The notes beneath the pieces are model-generated. The model was not told the origin of the DNA. It was given only the letters and a program-made list of their open reading frames with translations, and searched no databases. A program made the position numbers and the translations under genes. A stretch of DNA of 14,216 bases from 2-02-FULL-46-13 sp036517235 (GTDB lineage: Bacteria; Patescibacteriota; Minisyncoccia; Phycocordibacterales; DSPV01), in the NCBI GenBank assembly GCA_036517235.1, contig DATDXL010000060.1, forward strand, positions 1-14,216. Direction: 5' to 3'. Positions within the stretch are counted from its first letter, which is position 1, and every line of letters starts with the position of its first letter. Of this stretch, positions 1 through 5,814 are shown piece by piece.

Positions 1-260
1 TCACCCACTGCCACCGCCGCTCGGTTCGTGCTGTATGACACCGTCTGCCTTGCTTCCTCGGCCTTTGTGTTAGCCGAAACCGCCGGTGTCGGCCGGTTCC
101 CGCCCCATGTCCTGAAGTGCTGGTGATGCATGCAAGCGCTAGGGGCACTACCTGGGCTGCTGAAAGAGCTGCAGCCGCTGGTGTTGATGTTGTTCGTGTC
201 CGCGGCGCAACAAACGCCCACGGAAACAACGACGAGAAGAACTATCCATGTTGTTTTCAT
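1..260 (-). CDS. Secreted small Cys-containing protein, N-terminal part (3' end beyond left edge)
   Basis: An open frame of 86 codons without a stop runs from an ATG at 260-258 leftward off the window. The N-terminus looks like a signal peptide: MKTTW, then a hydrophobic core of about 12 residues (IVLLVVVSVGV), then CCAAD, with a plausible signal peptidase I cut after Ala20. A lipobox is poor because Val precedes Cys17. The mature part is rich in Ser, Thr, Asn and Ala, with Cys30, Cys43 and a Met-His-His-Gln-His stretch at 44-48. I recognise no family. A strong promoter lies about 70 bases upstream on the same strand, which supports a real gene. There is no clear Shine-Dalgarno. The coding part is more GC-rich than the leader. 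Function is unknown; cell-surface or exported is inferred from the signal peptide only. Confidence 0.6.
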   Translation of the reverse strand, partial: MKTTWIVLLVVVSVGVCCAADTNNINTSGCSSFSSPGSAPSACMHHQHFRTWGGNRPTPAVSANTKAEEARQTVSYSTNRAAVAVG

Positions 261-332
261 TTGGTTTTTCGGTTTTTGGAGACGCACATCTCCGGTTTTC
301 AGATATTCAGGAAAACTGTCATCCCACTATAC

Positions 333-361
333 ATTATAGCATAAACAACAGTATACGTCAA
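333..361 (-). promoter_or_regulatory. Sigma70-type promoter for the left-edge secreted protein
   Basis: On the minus strand TTGACG (361-356) and a perfect TATAAT (338-333) are separated by exactly 17 bases. The predicted start is near 326, giving a leader of about 65 bases before the ATG at 260. The leader contains a small inverted repeat, GGAGA/TCTCC, at 278-293. This is the best -35/-10 match seen in the window. Confidence 0.7.
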
Positions 362-383
362 TACTTTCCTGTCCCAAAATACC

Positions 384-413
384 TTGGAATTGAGGCCTAA
401 AACGGGCTATTAT
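384..413 (+). promoter_or_regulatory. Possible promoter giving a leaderless pilB mRNA
   Basis: TTGGAA (384-389) and TATTAT (408-413) are separated by 18 bases. The ATG of pilB follows 6 bases after the -10, so transcription would begin at or next to the start codon. No Shine-Dalgarno precedes that ATG. The TTG at 384 could be read as an upstream start codon, but here it is better explained as the -35 element. Confidence 0.4.
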
Positions 414-419
414 GTAGAC

Positions 420-2099
420 ATGGTTGATTTTGATGAAGATAAACAGAATCTCCAGCTTGCCGAATTAAGGCAAAAAGAAGAGGAGGAGTTCATGCAGTCC
501 GCAGCGACTTCGCGCGGCCTACAGTATTTCAACCTGTCGGGAGTGCCTATAGAGACCGACGCGCTTGGGATTATCCCCGAACCACAGGCCAGGGAAGCTC
601 AAGCCGCTGCATTCCAGCTCGTTGATAAACGCGTCGGTGTCGGAGTGCTCGATCCAGACAATGCGAAAACGAAGGCCGTCGTAGAAACACTTTCGAGCAA
701 AGGCTATACCGTGACGCTCTTTTTGATTTCACGCCGCAGTCTCGAGCATGCGTTCTCTCACTACGCCGAAATCTCCCGCGTCAAAGAAATGAAGGGAGGG
801 TCTTTCGATATATCAAGCGATGAGATCCAGAAAATGCTTGGCGACCTGCACACGGTACTGGATATAAAGAAACATATCGAGAGCATCCTCGCTGCAAAGG
901 AGGGGTTTCAAACGACGCGGATTGTTGAAGTATTGCTCGCAGGCGCCCTTGGAGTAAACGCATCGGATCTACATGTGGAACCGGAAGAGAAGCAGGTCCG
1001 GTTGCGCTACCGCCTGGATGGCGTGCTCAACGATGTCCTAGATATTTCATACGACGTCTACAATTACATCCTCTCCCGTATCAAACTCATCTCGGGCCTC
1101 AAGCTCAATCTCCACACCACCGCCCAAGATGGGCGTTTCAGCATACATACCAATGATACCGAGATAGAGATAAGAACCTCAATACTCCCGGGGGCCTATG
1201 GGGAATCCATCGTCTTGCGCGTCCTAAATCCAGAGGCCATCGCCGTTTCTATGGAAGAACTGGGACTTGAAAAGCACCTGCAGGAGGTATTGGCGCGTGA
1301 AATAACGAAACCTAATGGGATGATCCTCAATACGGGCCCCACGGGCTCAGGAAAAACGACCACCCTCTACGCTTTCCTCAAGAAGGTCCACGAACCGGGT
1401 ATAAAGATCATCACCATCGAGGACCCTGTCGAGTACCACCTCAAGGGCATCGTGCAGACACAGACCAACCCTGACAAAGGATACACTTTTAGCTCAGGGC
1501 TTCGCGCAGCGCTTCGGCAAGACCCCGACATCATCATGGTCGGTGAGATCCGCGACGAGGAAACGGCCGAGATCGCCATCAATGCCGCCGCCACGGGGCA
1601 CCTGGTATTCTCGACACTGCATACCAACGATGCCGCAGGCACATTCCCCCGCCTGCTCTCGCTTGGTGTTAATCCAAAAGTGATAAGCTCGAGCGTAACG
1701 GTCGCTATGGCTCAGCGTCTTGCCCGGAAACTCTGCACCTACTGTAAAAAAGAAAGTGCCCTCGCGGGAAATGACAAGGTTATCGTCGAAAAGATCCTGT
1801 TAGAAATTACGGTGCCTGAATACCAAGGTCTCACTCTAAAGAATGTGTTCTCTCCCGTGGGATGTAAGCTGTGCAATATGACCGGGTACAAAGGGAGAAT
1901 AGGCATATTTGAGGCCATACTTATGGACCAGAAGATAGAAGCTGCCATAATCCAAAATCCCAGTGAGCGAGAGATAGCCCAAGCCGCTCGTGGCCAAGGA
2001 CTCCTTACGATGTCGCAAGATGGAGTAGTGAAATTACTGGGAGGAGTAACCTCGATTGAAGAATTACGGCGTGTCATTGACATCGATGCCGCTGTTTAG
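420..2099 (+). CDS. pilB: Type IV pilus assembly/extension ATPase PilB (GspE/PulE family)
   Basis: Cytoplasmic hexameric ATPase that powers assembly of type IV pili or related filaments. The ATG at 420 gives 559 aa. Residues 1-150 form a MshE/GspE N-terminal-like region. The ATPase core shows Walker A GPTGSGKTT (306-314), the Asp box around TIEDPVEYH (332-340), Walker B around IIMVGEIRDE (371-380) and the His box STLHTND (398-404). A zinc-binding pair of CxxC motifs (Cys439/442 and Cys482/485) is typical of PilB/GspE. Start choice: TTG at 384 adds 12 residues, and ATG at 492 has a purine-rich AGGAGG before it but would remove the conserved-looking N-terminus, and that AGGAGG encodes a Glu run. 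No other pilus gene is in the window, so retraction ATPase, platform and pilin genes must lie elsewhere. PilT is less likely because of the length and the zinc motif. Confidence 0.93.
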   Translation: MVDFDEDKQNLQLAELRQKEEEEFMQSAATSRGLQYFNLSGVPIETDALGIIPEPQAREAQAAAFQLVDKRVGVGVLDPDNAKTKAVVETLSSKGYTVTLFLISRRSLEHAFSHYAEISRVKEMKGGSFDISSDEIQKMLGDLHTVLDIKKHIESILAAKEGFQTTRIVEVLLAGALGVNASDLHVEPEEKQVRLRYRLDGVLNDVLDISYDVYNYILSRIKLISGLKLNLHTTAQDGRFSIHTNDTEIEIRTSILPGAYGESIVLRVLNPEAIAVSMEELGLEKHLQEVLAREITKPNGMILNTGPTGSGKTTTLYAFLKKVHEPGIKIITIEDPVEYHLKGIVQTQTNPDKGYTFSSGLRAALRQDPDIIMVGEIRDEETAEIAINAAATGHLVFSTLHTNDAAGTFPRLLSLGVNPKVISSSVTVAMAQRLARKLCTYCKKESALAGNDKVIVEKILLEITVPEYQGLTLKNVFSPVGCKLCNMTGYKGRIGIFEAILMDQKIEAAIIQNPSEREIAQAARGQGLLTMSQDGVVKLLGGVTSIEELRRVIDIDAAV

Positions 2100-2129
2100 C
2101 GCGACCGAGATAGGTTGACGCGACCGAGA
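2100..2129. repeat. 11-bp direct repeat just after pilB
   Basis: CGCGACCGAGA occurs at 2100-2110 and again at 2119-2129, a period of 19 bases, directly after the pilB stop codon. It is followed by a small hairpin AACGC-TATT-GCGTT (2148-2161) without a T tract. The role is unknown; the hairpin might help end the pilB transcript. Confidence 0.6.
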
Positions 2130-2154
2130 AGCTAATGAGCAGTGTATAACGCTA

Positions 2155-2182
2155 TTGCGTTCCGCGACTCTAGGTTTATAGT
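2155..2182 (+). promoter_or_regulatory. Candidate promoter for the structured RNA
   Basis: TTGCGT (2155-2160) and TATAGT (2177-2182) are 16 bases apart, predicting a start near 2189, only a few bases before the left arm of the long inverted repeat. The -35 is weak (3 of 6) and the -10 is good (5 of 6). An 8-bp direct repeat, CTCTAGGT, at 2168-2175 and 2185-2192 brackets the -10 and could be an operator or coincidence. Confidence 0.4.
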
Positions 2183-2188
2183 TTCTCT

Positions 2189-2360
2189 AGGTCTCCAGTG
2201 CATAAATCTCTAAGCAATGCTTTCAATCACGAGGAATTAAAAGCGAGGCATCACGTCTGAGTAATGACCCAGTCACTCACTCGCGTGAAAACCAGGACAT
2301 CCTTGATGAGATGTCAAAAGGCGAAACACCCTATTGCTTAGAGATTCATGCCTTGGAAAG
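2189..2360 (+). ncRNA. Putative structured RNA, family not recognised
   Basis: This part of the 384-base pilB-ruvB gap has no convincing ORF but strong secondary structure. A closing helix pairs 2192-2218 with 2333-2359: 24 of 27 positions pair (one G-U), including 14 uninterrupted pairs from 2205-2218 with 2333-2346. Inside it are three hairpins: GCUUU/AAAGC (2219-2223 with 2240-2244); UCACG/CGUGA (2251-2255 with 2284-2288), enclosing UGAGU/ACUCA (2258-2262 with 2275-2279) and GAC/GUC; and GACAUC/GAUGUC (2296-2301 with 2310-2315) with an 8-base loop. A short hairpin, GCCTT-GGA-AAGGC (2350-2362), competes at the 3' edge. The strand is inferred from the promoter. It does not show the conserved core of tmRNA, RNase P RNA or SRP RNA. 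The alternative is a small non-autonomous element with terminal inverted repeats. Confidence 0.5.
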
Positions 2361-2437
2361 GCAAAGAATCTTTCGAATATATATGAGGAGCATTATTGAA
2401 AACGTCGGAATGTGAAAGGTTGGATATATAAGAATTT

Positions 2438-2456
2438 TAGACGTTTTTTACGTCTA
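2438..2456 (+). promoter_or_regulatory. Hairpin in the ruvB leader
   Basis: TAGACGT-TTTTT-ACGTCTA is a perfect 7-bp inverted repeat around a T5 loop, 27 bases before the ruvB ATG. It is not followed by a T tract, so it does not look like an intrinsic terminator. It could be a protein-binding palindrome or an mRNA stem. Confidence 0.5.
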
Positions 2457-2483
2457 CGGAAAGTCTAGCACATGTAAATAACA

Positions 2484-3503
2484 ATGTCAAGAACACCCGA
2501 TATACCTCAAAAAGTAGAAAAAGAGGACACATTCCTTGATCAGGCCCTCCGTCCGAACCGTTGGGAAGAGTATGTAGGCCAGAAAAACATCAAGGCAAAC
2601 CTCACCATTTTGCTCAATGCCGCCAAAGAGCGCTCCCACCCTCCCGAACATCTTCTGTTTTACGGTCCCCCAGGGCTTGGCAAGACGACACTCGCCTACC
2701 TTGTGGCGGCAGAGACCGGGGGAAACATAAAAGTAACCTCCGGACCCGCCATCGAGAAAGTGGGAGACCTCGCCTCAGTACTTACCAACCTAACTCCTGG
2801 CGATGTTCTTTTTATAGACGAGATACACCGCCTCAATAAGACTATCGAAGAGGTCCTCTACCCCGCCATGGAATCGGGGAACCTCAACATCATACTCGGC
2901 AAAGGCCCTTCAGCGAGAACCATACAGCTCGAGTTGCCGCCGTTCACGCTCATTGCGGCAACTACGCGCATCGCCATGATCTCCGCACCGCTGCGCAGCC
3001 GTTTTTCCGGCGGCGTATTCCGTCTGGACTTCTACACACCTGATGAGATAGAAGAGATCATCAGACGTTCGGCAAATATACTCAATATCGAAGCGGACGA
3101 AGGTGCGGTTCATGAAATCGCAAAACGCAGCCGCTTCACGCCACGTACTGCCAACTATCTCTTAAAACGTTGTCGCGATTTTGGGCAAGTCAAAAAAAAG
3201 AAACTGACCCAGGAGCTGGTGCTGGAAGCATTGGAGCTCTTGGGAATAGACACGGTGGGACTCTCGGGTGCAGATCGTAAGATTTTAGATGCACTCATAA
3301 CGAAATTCAGCGGCGGGCCCGTTGGCCTCGGCACACTTGCGGCATCGCTCTCGGAAGACGAAGCGACCATCGAGGAATACAACGAGCCCTACCTCATGCA
3401 AATCGGCTTTATCGAGCGAACACCACGCGGAAGAACCGTCACCAAGCACGCGTATGCCCATCTTGGGAAAAAGGAGTCAGGTGGACAGAATAATCTACTT
3501 TAG
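2484..3503 (+). CDS. ruvB: Holliday junction branch migration helicase RuvB
   Basis: AAA+ motor that, with RuvA, drives branch migration of Holliday junctions in recombinational repair. 339 aa, normal length for the family. Walker A GPPGLGKTT (61-69), Walker B FIDEIH (110-115), sensor 1 region AATTR (158-162), the LRSRF segment (170-174) that carries the arginine finger in the family, and sensor 2 near FTPRTAN (218-224). The C-terminal winged helix ends with the family hallmark GFIERTPRGR (308-317). The ATG at 2484 has no Shine-Dalgarno; no better start exists, as an ATG 12 bases upstream is followed at once by a stop. It is the first gene of a tight run with yebC and ruvC. ruvA is not in the window. 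Confidence 0.96.
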   Translation: MSRTPDIPQKVEKEDTFLDQALRPNRWEEYVGQKNIKANLTILLNAAKERSHPPEHLLFYGPPGLGKTTLAYLVAAETGGNIKVTSGPAIEKVGDLASVLTNLTPGDVLFIDEIHRLNKTIEEVLYPAMESGNLNIILGKGPSARTIQLELPPFTLIAATTRIAMISAPLRSRFSGGVFRLDFYTPDEIEEIIRRSANILNIEADEGAVHEIAKRSRFTPRTANYLLKRCRDFGQVKKKKLTQELVLEALELLGIDTVGLSGADRKILDALITKFSGGPVGLGTLAASLSEDEATIEEYNEPYLMQIGFIERTPRGRTVTKHAYAHLGKKESGGQNNLL

Positions 3504-3516
3504 TTAAAACACCACC

Positions 3517-4047
3517 ATGTCAGGGCATAACAAATGGTCGCAGATACGGAGGCAGAAAGAGAAAACGGATGGGGCTAAGAGCCGCATATTCTCCAGATTC
3601 GCAAAACTCATCACCGATGAGGCGCGCAAGTCAGACGGTAATGTCAGCGCTTCAGGACTTAAAACCGCTATAGAGCGGGCGCGAGCGGCCAACATGCCCA
3701 CCGACAATATCGAACGCGCTATAAAGAAAGCTACCGGAGCGGAAGCGAAGCCGATGGAAACATTGCTATATGAAGCGTACGGACCGGGAGGGACGGCGTT
3801 TTTAATCGAAGTGCTTACAGACAGCCGAAACCGCGCCGCACAGGAGGTAAAACACGTACTTGCCGAAAATAGCGGAAACTTGGCTGGGCGAGGTGCGGCC
3901 ATGTGGGCATTTTCTAAATCGAGCGAGGGATATACCGCACAAACAACGGTACCAGTTTCTGAAAAGGATCTTGCGGCACTAGAAAAATTGGTGGATGCTC
4001 TTGAGGCACTCGAGGATGTGCAAGCGGTGCACACGAACGCAGAATAA
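3517..4047 (+). CDS. yebC: YebC/TACO1-family protein, short form
   Basis: Starts 13 bases after ruvB and ends one base before the ruvC ATG, so probably cotranscribed. The N-terminus, MSGHNKWSQIRRQKEKTD, and the segment YEAYGPGGTAFLIEVLTDSRNR (about 88-109) are diagnostic of YebC/PmpR/TACO1, a family described as a translation factor easing ribosome stalling and in some bacteria as a transcriptional regulator. Length is 176 aa against about 240 in the family. After SGNLAGRGAAMWAF the sequence soon reaches the usual C-terminal piece, LVDALEALEDVQAVHTNAE. About 60-65 residues corresponding to the middle domain therefore seem absent, without any sign of frameshift. A ruvC-linked yebC is common in bacteria. 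Confidence 0.9.
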   Translation: MSGHNKWSQIRRQKEKTDGAKSRIFSRFAKLITDEARKSDGNVSASGLKTAIERARAANMPTDNIERAIKKATGAEAKPMETLLYEAYGPGGTAFLIEVLTDSRNRAAQEVKHVLAENSGNLAGRGAAMWAFSKSSEGYTAQTTVPVSEKDLAALEKLVDALEALEDVQAVHTNAE

Positions 4048-4048
4048 G

Positions 4049-4543
4049 ATGGTTCCCTACCGTATCATTGCCGTTGATCCGGGATATGGCCGCATAGGCA
4101 TCGCAGTGCTCGAGAAAGACAGCGACAAGGAGACTCTCATATTTTCGGAGTGCTACGAAACCAGCGCAGAAACTAAACATCCAGAGCGGCTCCAAAATCT
4201 CCAGAAACGGCTTTGTGAGCTTTTAAAGGAATATCATCCTTCGGCACTTGCACTTGAAACACTCTTTTTCAGTAAAAACAAAAAAACCGCCCTCGCGGTT
4301 GCCGAAGCTCGCGGCGTCATCCTCTCGGAAGCGGCAGCAAGCGGTATCGCGGTATTCGAATATCAACCCGCGGCCGTGAAAATCGCTGTTACCGGTTACG
4401 GACACAGTGACAAAAAACAGATACAGGAAATGGTGGTAAAGATCCTCAATCTCACCAAAGTCATCTCGCGCGACGACGAGTATGATGCCATCGCGGTGGG
4501 ACTCACACACCTCGCAAGTTATCGAGCGAATGTCACAAAATGA
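4049..4543 (+). CDS. ruvC: Holliday junction resolvase RuvC
   Basis: Dimeric RNase H-fold endonuclease that cuts Holliday junctions moved by RuvAB. 164 aa, normal length. The four acidic catalytic residues are recognisable: Asp10 in IIAVDPGYGRIG, Glu70 in LALETLFF, and Asp143 and Asp146 in DDEYDAIAVGLTH; His154 follows. The ATG at 4049 puts the IIAVDPG strand near the N-terminus as in the family. The frame is open 18 codons further upstream inside yebC, but those residues are not RuvC-like. The 3' end overlaps the end of the convergent tyrS by 11 bases. Confidence 0.94.
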   Translation: MVPYRIIAVDPGYGRIGIAVLEKDSDKETLIFSECYETSAETKHPERLQNLQKRLCELLKEYHPSALALETLFFSKNKKTALAVAEARGVILSEAAASGIAVFEYQPAAVKIAVTGYGHSDKKQIQEMVVKILNLTKVISRDDEYDAIAVGLTHLASYRANVTK

Positions 4544-5753
4544 CCTTGAGGCGAACGAATCGATGTTTTCCAATGCGCATGTCCATATCGCGACTAACTA
4601 ACGTTTTGCGGTCAGCGATTTTCTGATTTGTTTTGAAATCATACACTGCGCCCTCACTGATGAGACGGCTGAATTCTGAATTCGAAGCAACGATGCCGAC
4701 TAAGGCATCAGAAAGTGGTGTTCCTACCGTTACCTCTTTGAAGGGCGCATCAGCGGGAAATTCTGATTTTGAGAACGCCCCTTCGAATCGCTTTTCAGCC
4801 TTTTGAGCTTCCGCAAGACCATGGTAAAGAGAGACAACCTCTCGCGCGAGACGTATCTTCGCGTCACGGGGATTCATGCCCTGCTCAAGTTTTGTTTTTA
4901 CATCCGCAATTTCCCCGAGGGTCATGGTCGTACAGAGTTCGAAACCGGTCAGGATTAAATCATCACTCCAACTCATTATCTTGCCAAACATTTGCTCTGC
5001 TGTTTCATCAAGCGATACCATGTTTCCTTCCGTCTTTCCCATCTTTTTCCCTGAAGGGTCGGTTAATAGCTTGGTCGCTATGACAAACTTTTCCTTATTC
5101 TTTATTTTTTTCATAAGGTCACGCCCTACGAGCATGTTGAAAACCTGGTCGTTTCCACCAACTTCCCCGTCCACCTCCATCGCTACCGAATCGTATCCCT
5201 GCAAAACGGGATACATAAACTCGTGCAAGAATAGATCTTTATCCTCCGCGATTCTCTTTTGAAACATATTCCTCTTGATCGTCTGCGCATACGTGATCGA
5301 GGAAAACAATTTAGTCATATCAGACATCGACATCTTTGCGAGCCATTGCGAATTGTATTTAAGAACTGCCGGATTTGCTCCATGAAAGCCCAGAAGGTGA
5401 GAGGCTTGCTGTTTATACCGCTTCGCATTTTGAAGCACTTCTTTTCTACTTAAAGACACCCTTACTGAAGTTTTGTCGGTTGGGTCACCAATCGTGGCGG
5501 TAAAATCCCCAAATAAAAGAATAACCTGGTGTCCAAGCGCCTGAAATTCCGCAAGTTTGCGCAGTGCAATGGCGTGACCTAAGTGGAGAGTCTCACCTGT
5601 TGGGTCAATACCAAGGTACACAGTTAGTTTTTCCCCACTTTTCAATCTTTGCTCAAGAAATTCCCTTGAGGGGTAAATCGCTGACACACCGCGTTCCAAG
5701 AGTTCGTAAATTTTATCCTTGTCAGTAGATACCGGCTTTTTAAAACCAAACAT
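4533..5753 (-). CDS. tyrS: Tyrosyl-tRNA synthetase
   Basis: Class I aminoacyl-tRNA synthetase that charges tRNA-Tyr. 406 aa. The HIGH signature is HLGH (57-60) in DPTGETLHLGH. The KMSKS loop is KMGKT (237-241), the form seen in the TyrZ-like branch. The region YPVLQGYDSVAMEVDGEVGGNDQ (181-203) matches the active-site and dimer region. Residues from about 345 form an S4 RNA-binding domain with SRLISEGAVY. The start at ATG 5753-5751 has no Shine-Dalgarno. The gene is divergent from the penicillin-binding protein gene (61 bases between starts) and convergent with ruvC. Confidence 0.95.
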   Translation of the reverse strand: MFGFKKPVSTDKDKIYELLERGVSAIYPSREFLEQRLKSGEKLTVYLGIDPTGETLHLGHAIALRKLAEFQALGHQVILLFGDFTATIGDPTDKTSVRVSLSRKEVLQNAKRYKQQASHLLGFHGANPAVLKYNSQWLAKMSMSDMTKLFSSITYAQTIKRNMFQKRIAEDKDLFLHEFMYPVLQGYDSVAMEVDGEVGGNDQVFNMLVGRDLMKKIKNKEKFVIATKLLTDPSGKKMGKTEGNMVSLDETAEQMFGKIMSWSDDLILTGFELCTTMTLGEIADVKTKLEQGMNPRDAKIRLAREVVSLYHGLAEAQKAEKRFEGAFSKSEFPADAPFKEVTVGTPLSDALVGIVASNSEFSRLISEGAVYDFKTNQKIADRKTLVSRDMDMRIGKHRFVRLKVIL

Positions 5754-5760
5754 GCTATGT

Positions 5761-5789
5761 ACTTTACCATATCTTCCCTACCTCTGTAA
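5761..5789 (-). promoter_or_regulatory. Possible promoter giving a leaderless tyrS mRNA
   Basis: On the minus strand TTACAG (5789-5784) and TAAAGT (5766-5761) are 17 bases apart. The tyrS ATG begins 7 bases after the -10. Both boxes are imperfect (3 and 4 of 6). The position relative to the ATG matches that seen at pilB, rpmH and yidC. Confidence 0.3.
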
Positions 5790-5801
5790 CGACATTCTCA
5801 C

Positions 5802-5808
5802 GGGAGAG
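5802..5808 (+). promoter_or_regulatory. Shine-Dalgarno site deciding the penicillin-binding protein start
   Basis: GGGAGAG lies 6 bases before the ATG at 5815 (GGGAG ends 8 bases before it). This favours 5815 over an in-frame upstream start at 5719 that would overlap the tyrS start. It is one of only two clear Shine-Dalgarno sites in the window. Confidence 0.6.
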
Positions 5809-5814
5809 TCAAAT

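Noticed and set aside
2302..2328. Possible hammerhead ribozyme core (TTGATGAG ... GGCGAAAC)
   Set aside because: The invariant CTGATGA reads CTTGATGA, the intervening bases do not form stem II, and no cleavage-site stem fits. The bases pair better in the GACATC/GATGTC hairpin.
3504..4034. 176-codon open frame antisense to yebC
   Set aside because: It mirrors the yebC coding frame, has a low-complexity Ser/Ala composition and no family resemblance, while yebC on the plus strand is unmistakable.
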